Source: an uncultured Clostridia bacterium | GTDB taxonomy: Bacteria > Bacillota > Clostridia > Oscillospirales > CAG-272 | DNA: 7,514 bases | Direction: 5' to 3' | Assembly (NCBI GenBank): GCA_937895775.1 | Contig: CALBLD010000341.1 | Coordinates: 1-7,514 of the forward strand | Shown here: positions 1-5,585 of the stretch, one piece after another | Position numbering within the stretch: the stretch's first letter is position 1 | Layout: every line of letters starts with the position of its first letter | The notes under the pieces: model-generated | What the model was told of the DNA's origin: nothing | Database searches by the model: none | Seen by the model: the letters and a program-made list of their open reading frames with translations, nothing else | Made by a program: the position numbers and the translations under genes

Positions 1-1776
1 GCACAAACAAGCAGACCGGTTATACCGGTGTTCTATGCCTGCGATAAAAATTTTCTGAAATTTATGACCGTTTCGGTCGTTTCCGCAATTGAAAATGCCT
101 CAAATGACTTTAATTACGAGTTTCATGTGCTTCATACCGGAACAGCTCCGGAGGAAGAGCGCATTGTACACGCGCTTGAAAGAGACAATGTCAGAATTTT
201 CTTTGATGATGTGACCGAACATCTCGAAGCGATAGACGGAAGACTTCCGATACGCGATTATTATACAAAAACGACATATTTCCGCTTCTTTATAGCGGAT
301 ATGTTTCCGCAGTTTGACAAGGCGATCTATATCGACAGCGATACGGTGGTCGTCGGCGATCTGTCCGAGCTTTTCATGACCGAACTCGGCGACTGCTATC
401 TCGGTGCCTGCCATGAACAGGTCATGATGCAGGTCGATGAATACGGCAGTTATGTGGAAAAATGTCTCGGAATAGACAGAAACCGCTTTTTCAATGCGGG
501 TGTGCTTCTGCTCAATTGCAGGGCGATGCGTGAAAACAGCGTGCTTTCGCAGTTTGCAAAGCTGCTTTCGGTTTACGATTTTGTGGTAACCCAGGACGAG
601 GATTATCTCAATATAATCTGCAAGGATCACGTAAAATTCCTGCCCGACGGCTGGAATACCGAGGTTTTCGGAAAGATTCCCTGCAGGGACGAAGACATCA
701 GAATACTGCACTATATCATGGTTTCGAAGCCGTGGCATTTTTCGGGCGTAAGATATGAAGAATACTTCTGGGATTATGCCCGAAAAACAGAGGTGTATGC
801 CGATATAAAAGCCATTTTCGATTCTTATACCGACGAGATGAGGGAAAGCGACATCAGATCGGGCGATCGTTTGTTGCAGACCGCGATAAACGAGACCCGC
901 CGTGACGACAACTATCTTGCGAGAGTCAGAAGAATGAACTGCTCGGCAGACAGACAGCAGATACTTGAAAAGATCGATCTTTACGAGTACGAGGGACGGT
1001 TTGACGAGGATGTGGAAAACGATCCTCCCGGAAGAATTATACAGCCGGGAGAGGTTGACTATATACAGAGAAAACTCAGAACCCGCTTCTGCGCAAAATT
1101 TTCGTATGTGGTGGCAAAACGCTATCTGAACTCAATAATAAAAAATCGTCAGCTGATCGTGAAGGAGATAAAGGGAAGCGAAAATATCGCGTCTGTTGAC
1201 AGCGGAGCGGTGCTTACCTGCAATCATTTCAACGCAATGGACAGCTTTGCGATGCAGCTTGCGTTTACCAGCGGGAACAAGCGCGGAAAAAGACTTTTCC
1301 GCGTGATAAGAGAGGGTAATTACACCTCTTTTCCCGGATTCTTCGGATTTCTGATGCGTCATTTTTACACTCTGCCGCTTTCGTCAAATCTTCAGACAAG
1401 GATGGAGTTTGTAAGGGCGGTCGATCATCTGCTTGGTAAAGGCGATTTTATTCTTGTTTACCCCGAGCAGAGCATGTGGTGGAACTACCGCAAGCCGAAA
1501 CCGCTCAAGGACGGAGCCTTTTTCTTCGCGGCAAAGAACAAAACGCCTGTCATCCCCTGCTTTATCACAATGGAGGACAGCGATCTGATCGGCGACGACG
1601 GATTCCCGATACAGGAATACACGATCCACATAAGCAAGCCGATTCTGCCCGATCCGACCAAAACGGTAAGACAGAACACAAAGGAAATGCTTGACGAAAA
1701 TTATCGTGAGTGGAAGAGAATATACGAGGAGACCTACGGTATCCCGCTCGAATATACTACCGAAAAAGCAAACTGA
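1..1776 (+). CDS. Bifunctional GT8 glycosyltransferase / PlsC-type acyltransferase fusion, 5' end outside the window
   Basis: Two catalytic domains lie in one chain; numbering is from the codon at base 1, 591 residues visible. The first (about 6-275) is a GT8 family retaining glycosyltransferase: the opening strand IPVFYACDKN, the metal and nucleotide-sugar binding DxD in YIDSDTVVVGDL (D112, D114), FNAGVLLLN (164-172), QDEDYLN (198-204) and a C-terminal H237-x5-KPW. The usual glycine of the HxxGxxKPW motif is replaced by methionine. After a charged linker (about 275-350) comes a lysophosphatidate-acyltransferase-like domain: the HX4D catalytic motif HFNAMD (409-414), the block III variant YPEQS (487-491) and PVIP (516-519). 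GT8 enzymes move a sugar from a nucleotide sugar; PlsC-like enzymes move an acyl chain. Inference: a cytoplasmic or membrane-surface enzyme making a glycolipid or acylated glycan. The frame is open to base 1, and GT8 homology begins before the GTG at 28, which has no ribosome binding site, so the true start is upstream. Neither sugar, acceptor nor acyl donor can be read from the sequence. Confidence 0.88.
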   Translation, partial: AQTSRPVIPVFYACDKNFLKFMTVSVVSAIENASNDFNYEFHVLHTGTAPEEERIVHALERDNVRIFFDDVTEHLEAIDGRLPIRDYYTKTTYFRFFIADMFPQFDKAIYIDSDTVVVGDLSELFMTELGDCYLGACHEQVMMQVDEYGSYVEKCLGIDRNRFFNAGVLLLNCRAMRENSVLSQFAKLLSVYDFVVTQDEDYLNIICKDHVKFLPDGWNTEVFGKIPCRDEDIRILHYIMVSKPWHFSGVRYEEYFWDYARKTEVYADIKAIFDSYTDEMRESDIRSGDRLLQTAINETRRDDNYLARVRRMNCSADRQQILEKIDLYEYEGRFDEDVENDPPGRIIQPGEVDYIQRKLRTRFCAKFSYVVAKRYLNSIIKNRQLIVKEIKGSENIASVDSGAVLTCNHFNAMDSFAMQLAFTSGNKRGKRLFRVIREGNYTSFPGFFGFLMRHFYTLPLSSNLQTRMEFVRAVDHLLGKGDFILVYPEQSMWWNYRKPKPLKDGAFFFAAKNKTPVIPCFITMEDSDLIGDDGFPIQEYTIHISKPILPDPTKTVRQNTKEMLDENYREWKRIYEETYGIPLEYTTEKAN

Positions 1777-1781
1777 AAACA

Positions 1782-1824
1782 AAAACCCGCACCCCTCCAC
1801 TTTTCGTGGCGTGATGCGGGTTTT
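1782..1824. terminator. Bidirectional intrinsic terminator between convergent genes
   Basis: The arms AAAACCCGCA (1782-1791) and TGCGGGTTTT (1815-1824) are perfectly complementary. An inner CCAC/GTGG pair (1797-1800, 1806-1809) can extend the hairpin. Flanking A and T runs give a U-tract in both directions. It lies 5 bases after the stop of the plus-strand fusion gene and 11 bases beyond the stop of the minus-strand mnmA, so it can serve both. Confidence 0.88.
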
Positions 1825-1835
1825 GTATGTACCTG

Positions 1836-2879
1836 TCAGACGATGACTCCGCCGCCGAGAACGGTGTCGCCGTCGTAAAATACGGCTGACTGCCCGGGAG
1901 TTATCGCTCTTTCGGGATTGTCGAACCGTATATCGGCAGTCCCGTCATCTCCGATTTTCACGGTTGCCGGCTGTTCTCTGTGCCGATAGCGTATTTTTAC
2001 ACTGCATTTAAAGCTTCCGCCGGGCGGATCGCCCGCGATCCAGTTGAGCTTTTCGACATGAGCCTCTCTGCCGAACAGCTCGCTGTTTTTGCAGAGAGTA
2101 ATTACTCTGTCCGACGGTGATATTTTGGCGACGTACAGCGGCTCTTCGGATATTATGCCGAGTCCTTTGTGCTGTCCGATCGTGTAATGAGAGATTCCCT
2201 TGTGATGCCCGATCACCCGTCCGTCCGCAAGGACAAAGTCGCCGCCTTCTTCGGGTTTTCCGGTAATGCGTTCGAGAAGGGCGGCGTAGTTGCCGTCCGG
2301 GACAAAGCAGATGTCCTGGCTGTCATGCTTTGCGGCGTTGACGAACCTGCTTTCCTCCGCTCTTTCCCGCGCTTCGCTCTTTGTCATGCCGCCGAGCGGA
2401 AAGAGTGCGACCTCAAGCTGTTCCTGCGTCAGATTGTAAAGCACATAGCTCTGATCCTTTGACGGATCCGCCGCTTTTTTCAGAATATATCTGCCGTTCT
2501 GTTTTTCGGTGCGGGCGTAATGCCCGGTTGCGACACGGTCGCATCCGAGGGCGGCGGCACGTTCAAACAGGATGCCGAATTTCATGCATTTGTTACATTC
2601 GACGCAGGGATTCGGTGTGATGCCCGACAGATAATTGCCGACAAATTTGTCTATGACGTTTTTTCTGAATTCTTCCCTGAGATCAAGGACAAAAAAGGGC
2701 ATCGACAGACTGTCGGCGACACTTTTCGCGTCGGCGATGTCGGCGGACGGCGTGTCCTTTTCCTTGTCGAACAGACGCATCGTACAGCCGATACAGTCGT
2801 ATCCCATGTTTTTTACGAGCAGGGCGGCGACGCTTGAATCGCCCCCGCCGCTCATTGCGATAAGAGCCTTACCTGCCAT
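1836..2879 (-). CDS. mnmA: tRNA-specific 2-thiouridylase MnmA
   Basis: MnmA adenylates U34 of tRNA-Lys, -Glu and -Gln and replaces O2 with sulfur, using persulfide delivered by a cysteine desulfurase relay in the cytoplasm. The 347 residues fit the family (about 350-370). Visible motifs: the ATP-binding PP-loop AMSGGGDSSVAA (8-19), NPCVECNKCMKF (90-101) with the first catalytic cysteine most likely C95, ATGHYAR (117-123), SKDQSYVLY (140-148), DSQDICFV (186-193) with the second catalytic cysteine C191, TIGQHKGL (233-240) and the closing GGGVIV. The PP-loop has Gly where most MnmA proteins have Val (SGGVDSS). C92, C95 and C98 form an unusual CxxCxxC. The ATG at 2879 has GGAGG 8 bases upstream. 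It overlaps the end of rrf2 by 11 bp, which suggests translational coupling. No cysteine desulfurase gene is in the window, although rrf2-iscS-mnmA neighbourhoods are common in Firmicutes. Confidence 0.96.
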   Translation of the reverse strand: MAGKALIAMSGGGDSSVAALLVKNMGYDCIGCTMRLFDKEKDTPSADIADAKSVADSLSMPFFVLDLREEFRKNVIDKFVGNYLSGITPNPCVECNKCMKFGILFERAAALGCDRVATGHYARTEKQNGRYILKKAADPSKDQSYVLYNLTQEQLEVALFPLGGMTKSEARERAEESRFVNAAKHDSQDICFVPDGNYAALLERITGKPEEGGDFVLADGRVIGHHKGISHYTIGQHKGLGIISEEPLYVAKISPSDRVITLCKNSELFGREAHVEKLNWIAGDPPGGSFKCSVKIRYRHREQPATVKIGDDGTADIRFDNPERAITPGQSAVFYDGDTVLGGGVIV

Positions 2880-3315
2880 CGGTCTTTCCTCCGTCTGCCT
2901 GCGATAAGCCGTATCCGTTCATCAGATCGGCAAGAGTGATCGACGAAAAATAGTTCTTCGTCAGTTTGTAATAATCCGACCATACCGGAAGGGTGGGACA
3001 TACGGACGCGCGGTCGCATACCGCCGCACCCTTCTGGAGACAGCTGACAGGCGCAAGCTCGCCCTCGGCAAGTATCAGGATGTCCCAAAGGGTTATTTTG
3101 TCGGGCGTTTTTGCAAGTCTGTATCCTCCGTTTGTCCCGGGGTTGCTCTCGACCAGCCCGCCCTCCTTAAGGGCGGGCATTATGCGTTCGATGTATTTCA
3201 GCGATACCGATTGCCTTTTTGATACGTCCTTCATCGGAACAAGTGAAGAATTTTTGCTGTTTTCGGCAAGATCGAGCAGGATTCTTACCGAATAGCGTCC
3301 GCGCGTTGATATCAT
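2869..3315 (-). CDS. Rrf2 family transcriptional regulator with three Fe-S ligand cysteines
   Basis: This 148-residue protein is a full-length Rrf2 regulator (IscR/NsrR/CymR superfamily), a dimeric winged-helix DNA-binding protein. It opens with the family signature MISTRGRYSVRILLDLAENS. The recognition helix region is SVSLKYIERIMPALKEGGLV (36-55), with E43 at the IscR Glu43 position, and the wing is NPGTNGGYRL (58-67). Cysteines C92, C100 and C106 lie in the cluster-binding loop with CX7CX5C spacing. From memory this matches Bacillus subtilis NsrR better than the CX5CX5C of IscR, so an Fe-S cluster sensing iron-sulfur status, NO or redox state is likely. CymR, the classical cysteine-metabolism repressor, lacks these cysteines. 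Position between metY and mnmA points to control of sulfur supply, probably including its own operon. The ATG at 3315 follows GGAGG with a 5-base spacer, 21 bp after metY. Which Rrf2 subgroup it belongs to is unresolved. Confidence 0.92.
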   Translation of the reverse strand: MISTRGRYSVRILLDLAENSKNSSLVPMKDVSKRQSVSLKYIERIMPALKEGGLVESNPGTNGGYRLAKTPDKITLWDILILAEGELAPVSCLQKGAAVCDRASVCPTLPVWSDYYKLTKNYFSSITLADLMNGYGLSQADGGKTDGR

Positions 3316-3336
3316 GTTTCCCTCCGATATCGTTTT

Positions 3337-4623
3337 TTAAAGCTCTACTGCCGCAAATCCCTTTTCAAGGTCGGCGATTATGTCGTCGATATGCTCGGTG
3401 CCTATCGACAGACGTATGGTTGACTGCGTGATCGACTGCTCGGCAAGCTCGCTGTCCGAGAGCTGGGAGTGAGTCGTGGTAGCGGGATGAATCACGAGCG
3501 ATTTGACGTCCGCGACGTTTGCGAGAAGAGAAAACAGCTCAAGGTGATTTATAAAACTGAACGCCGCATCTCTGCCGCCTTTGATTTCGAAGGTGAATAT
3601 GCTTGCGCCACCGTTTTTGAAATATCTTTCGTAGAGTGCGTGGTCGGGGTGATCGGGCAGCGACGGATGGTTCACCTTTGCGACCTTCGGATGGTGCGCG
3701 AGATATTCGACGACCTTTTTCGTGTTTTCCGCATGGCGTTCAAGTCTCAGCGACAGTGTTTCGGTGCCGAGCAGAAGCAGAAATGCGGCAAACGGAGAGA
3801 TTGCTGCACCCTCGTCCCGCAGAAGAATCGCACGGATGTAGGTAACAAACGCAGTGTTTCCCGCGGCGTCGGCAAATGAAATGCCGTGATAGCTCGGATT
3901 CGGTTCCGAGATGTTTTTGTATCTGCCGCTCTTTTTCCAGTCGAATTTTCCCGAATCGACGATTACTCCGCCGAGCGCGGCCCCGTGTCCGCCGATAAAT
4001 TTGGTGGCTGAATGGACGACTATGTCCGCACCGTGCTCAAACGGTCTGATAAGGCATGGAGTGCCGAAGGTATTGTCAACGACAACCGGAAGACCGTGCC
4101 TGTGCGCGATTTCGGATATCGCATCTATGTCGGGGATGTCGCTGTTCGGATTTCCGAGCGTTTCAAGATAGATCGCCTTGGTTTCGGGTCTGATCGCCGC
4201 TTCAAGCTCGGAAAGATCGTGCGCATTGACAAAGGTCGAACTAATGCCGAACTGCGCAAGCGTGTGCGAAAGCAGATTGTATGTTCCGCCGTATACCGTT
4301 TTCTGGGCGACAATATGCTCGCCCTTTACGGCAAGTGCCTGAAGGGTGTATGTTATCGCCGCGGCACCCGACGCAACCGCAAGTGCTGCCGTGCCGCCCT
4401 CAAGCGCGGCGATCCGTTTTTCAAACGCTTCCTGGGTCGGGTTGGTAAGCCTGCCGTATATGTTGCCGGCATCGCGCAGACCGAAACGGTCGGCGGCATG
4501 CTCCGCATTGTCAAAAACATATGAGGTTGTCGCATAAATCGGAACCGCACGTGCGCCTGTCGCACTGTCCGGCGTCTCCTGTCCCGCATGTATCTGAAGT
4601 GTTTCGAATTTGTAATTGCTCAT
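3337..4623 (-). CDS. metY: O-acetylhomoserine sulfhydrylase (O-acetylhomoserine aminocarboxypropyltransferase)
   Basis: This PLP enzyme of the Cys/Met-metabolism family condenses O-acetylhomoserine with sulfide to give homocysteine and acetate, the direct sulfhydrylation route to methionine. Its 428 residues match MetY, which is longer than MetB or MetC (about 380). Signatures: FETLQIHAGQ (6-15), VPIYATTSYVF (27-37), NIYGRLTNPT (54-63) with the phosphate-binding YGR of the partner subunit, ALEGGTAALAVASGAAA (73-89), ETLGNPN (154-160), VVDNTFGTP (181-189), and the Schiff-base lysine K208 in HSATKFIGGHG. The insertion around YHGISFAD (245-252) and the HPATTTHSQL loop (379-388) are typical of MetY. 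The ATG at 4623 has AGGAG 8 bases upstream. It is the first structural gene after a strong promoter, upstream of rrf2 and mnmA on the same strand. A cysteine-synthase side activity is often annotated for this family; it cannot be told from the sequence. Confidence 0.95.
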   Translation of the reverse strand: MSNYKFETLQIHAGQETPDSATGARAVPIYATTSYVFDNAEHAADRFGLRDAGNIYGRLTNPTQEAFEKRIAALEGGTAALAVASGAAAITYTLQALAVKGEHIVAQKTVYGGTYNLLSHTLAQFGISSTFVNAHDLSELEAAIRPETKAIYLETLGNPNSDIPDIDAISEIAHRHGLPVVVDNTFGTPCLIRPFEHGADIVVHSATKFIGGHGAALGGVIVDSGKFDWKKSGRYKNISEPNPSYHGISFADAAGNTAFVTYIRAILLRDEGAAISPFAAFLLLLGTETLSLRLERHAENTKKVVEYLAHHPKVAKVNHPSLPDHPDHALYERYFKNGGASIFTFEIKGGRDAAFSFINHLELFSLLANVADVKSLVIHPATTTHSQLSDSELAEQSITQSTIRLSIGTEHIDDIIADLEKGFAAVEL

Positions 4624-4686
4624 TTTTGTTTCTCCTTTTTACTTTCTGTTTTTTTGTGAAATATATCCGAAAAGAAAAAAGAAGTA

Positions 4687-4743
4687 TCACATTCGACCGA
4701 AACGGAAATTTGCTCTGACGAGCCTTTCAAAATAATCTTTCAT
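4687..4743 (-). CDS. Possible upstream ORF (18 codons) in the metY leader
   Basis: The roughly 165-base leader of metY contains an ATG at 4743 preceded by GAGG with a 7-base gap. It opens a short reading frame, MKDYFERLVRANFRFGRM, that ends in TGA. It is basic and aromatic-rich and has no run of Cys or Met codons, so it is not a classic attenuation leader peptide. It starts about 47 bases after the predicted transcription start and ends 63 bases before the metY ATG. Chance cannot be excluded for so short a frame. No homologue is recognised. Confidence 0.3.
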   Translation of the reverse strand: MKDYFERLVRANFRFGRM

Positions 4744-4773
4744 GTTTTTGCCTCAGCGGTATCTTTTGATTAA

Positions 4774-4788
4774 CTACCTGCACGGTAG
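4774..4788. promoter_or_regulatory. Palindrome at the metY transcription start, candidate Rrf2 operator
   Basis: CTACC and GGTAG form a perfect inverted repeat around the 5-base spacer TGCAC. It lies 10-24 bases beyond the -10 box, on or just after the predicted start site, where a bound repressor would block transcription. Flanking bases agree only partly. As RNA it could also form a small 5' hairpin. Assignment to the Rrf2 protein encoded downstream is inference from context. Confidence 0.5.
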
Positions 4789-4797
4789 GTTTACAAT

Positions 4798-4826
4798 ATA
4801 TTATCACCGATCTGCTTTTTTGTCAA
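4798..4826 (-). promoter_or_regulatory. Sigma-A promoter of the metY-rrf2-mnmA operon
   Basis: On the minus strand, TTGACA (4826-4821) is followed by exactly 17 bases and then TAATAT (4803-4798). A TG one base upstream of the -10 makes it an extended -10 promoter. Transcription should start near 4790. The three minus-strand genes downstream have no comparable promoter between them, so this one probably serves all three. Confidence 0.8.
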
Positions 4827-4840
4827 GGGTTTTTGACAAA
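4819..4840. promoter_or_regulatory. Inverted repeat overlapping the metY -35 box
   Basis: TTTGTCAA and TTGACAAA are perfect 8-base inverted arms separated by 6 bases. One arm contains the -35 hexamer of the metY promoter. The position suits a repressor or activator site, but the symmetry could partly follow from the -35 sequence occurring by chance on both strands. It is distinct from the start-site palindrome, so the promoter may be bracketed by two sites. Confidence 0.4.
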
Positions 4841-4844
4841 TTTT

Positions 4845-4885
4845 CGATAAAAGAACACCGACAGGGGGAAAAGTCCCGTCGGTGT
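4845..4885 (-). terminator. Intrinsic terminator after the ECF S-component gene
   Basis: ACACCGAC (4855-4862) pairs with GTCGGTGT (4878-4885), and inner GGGA/TCCC (4866-4869, 4874-4877) extends the stem around a short bulge. On the minus strand the hairpin is followed by a U-rich tail, TTCTTTTATC. It begins 27 bases after the stop at 4912 and separates the transporter gene from the metY promoter. Confidence 0.8.
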
Positions 4886-4911
4886 CGGTATGTCGGTTGT
4901 ATCGGAAGAAA

Positions 4912-5439
4912 TTATCCGACAAGTTTGTCGCAAAGCTTTTTCATTCCGAATCTGTAACAGAGGAGTACGCCGAGCAGCGAGCCGACGACCGCCTGAAGTA
5001 TCTGAAAGGGCAGTTTGGTCACGGCATATGCGGGGGTCGAGTAGATAAATGCTCTTCCGAGCGAATAGCCGATCACGTTGATGACCGCACCGAGCGATAC
5101 GCCGATTATCGCCCCGACGCGCGGTTTCGATCTGAACACCTTGCGTGCAAAGACCGAGATGACGATCGCCTGCAATCCGTGTACGGCGAGCGAGACGAAC
5201 ATGGGTGCCGGGTAAAAGAAATAGTCGCCGAGAAAGGCACCGATGCCGCCGACAACGAATGCGCATGCCGGATTCAGCATTATTGCCGCAGCGGATATTA
5301 TGACGTCGTTCAGATAAAGGTGTCCGCCCGGAACCGGTACGCCGAAGGAGCTTAGTGCGACGTTCATTGCGGTAAGCACACCTGTCAGCGCAATTGCCAC
5401 GATGGTTTTTCTGAGTTTTTTTCTGTTTTCGATTTCCAT
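4912..5439 (-). CDS. ECF transporter S-component (substrate-binding membrane subunit), vitamin-type
   Basis: This is a 175-residue, very hydrophobic protein with about six membrane segments (roughly 12-30, 44-56, 58-78, 82-98, 107-128, 145-162) and a basic N-terminus, the size and layout of an energy-coupling-factor S-component. The segment VPVPGGHLYLNDVI (34-47) resembles the PF07155 group (formerly DUF1393), which includes HmpT/PdxU2-like vitamin-precursor transporters; I place it there from memory. S-components bind a vitamin or cofactor precursor and work with a shared EcfA-EcfA'-EcfT module. No such module is in the window, so it would be a group II system using components encoded elsewhere. 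It is divergent from a MocR regulator, a family in which PdxR senses PLP, so a B6 vitamer is a reasonable but unproven substrate; hydroxymethylpyrimidine is the main alternative. The ribosome binding site is weak (AGGT, 8 bases upstream). A terminator follows. Confidence 0.85.
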   Translation of the reverse strand: MEIENRKKLRKTIVAIALTGVLTAMNVALSSFGVPVPGGHLYLNDVIISAAAIMLNPACAFVVGGIGAFLGDYFFYPAPMFVSLAVHGLQAIVISVFARKVFRSKPRVGAIIGVSLGAVINVIGYSLGRAFIYSTPAYAVTKLPFQILQAVVGSLLGVLLCYRFGMKKLCDKLVG

Positions 5440-5470
5440 TATATTCTACCTGTGCTTTCTCTCCGAAGTC

Positions 5471-5499
5471 TTGATTTTTCACCCCGGATGTTGTATAAT
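5471..5499 (+). promoter_or_regulatory. Sigma-A promoter of the MocR regulator gene
   Basis: TTGATT (5471-5476), a 17-base spacer and a perfect TATAAT (5494-5499) place the start near 5506, directly at the palindrome 5507-5521. The leader to the ATG at 5586 is about 80 bases. Confidence 0.8.
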
Positions 5500-5506
5500 C
5501 AAACGA

Positions 5507-5521
5507 GACATCGCCGATGTC
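5507..5521. promoter_or_regulatory. Palindromic operator candidate shared by divergent promoters
   Basis: GACATCG-C-CGATGTC is a perfect inverted repeat with 7-base arms. It begins 8 bases after the plus-strand -10 box and lies 5-19 bases beyond the minus-strand -10 box, so it covers both predicted start sites. A single regulator bound here could control both genes. The encoded MocR protein is the natural candidate; that is inference. Confidence 0.6.
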
Positions 5522-5525
5522 GCTT

Positions 5526-5531
5526 ATTTTA
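5526..5531 (-). promoter_or_regulatory. Probable extended -10 box of the ECF S-component promoter
   Basis: The minus strand carries TGC followed by TAAAAT (5531-5526), an extended -10 element. No good -35 lies 16-18 bases upstream (TTTAAA at best), so this promoter is weaker than its neighbours. Predicted start near 5519, inside the palindrome, giving a leader of about 80 bases. Confidence 0.5.
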
Positions 5532-5585
5532 GCACAGTATTGGTATTATTTAAATCATCAAAATCGGAGAAAATAATATAACCAG

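Noticed and set aside
28..30. GTG as the start of the GT8-acyltransferase gene
   Set aside because: No ribosome binding site, and GT8 homology with an open frame continues to base 1.
3469..4524. Long plus-strand open frames opposite metY (3469-3879, 4012-4524)
   Set aside because: They are antisense to a well-supported MetY, have no ribosome binding site and encode nothing recognisable.
4624..4790. SAM-type riboswitch in the metY leader
   Set aside because: A few short stretches resemble SAM-I, but the conserved core (GGCAACC and its pairing partners) is absent and there is no clear terminator hairpin.
4833..4838. Plus-strand TTGACA as a promoter reading right
   Set aside because: No -10 box lies 16-18 bases downstream and no plus-strand gene follows; it is one arm of the inverted repeat.
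4823..5482. A 219-codon minus-strand frame overlapping the ECF S-component gene
   Set aside because: Its product is highly basic and low in family-like features, and it runs through the terminator and the metY -35 region; the S-component frame shows clear membrane segments.
5548..5555. ATTTAAAT palindrome in the MocR leader as a second operator
   Set aside because: An AT-only 8-mer in an AT-rich leader is expected by chance.
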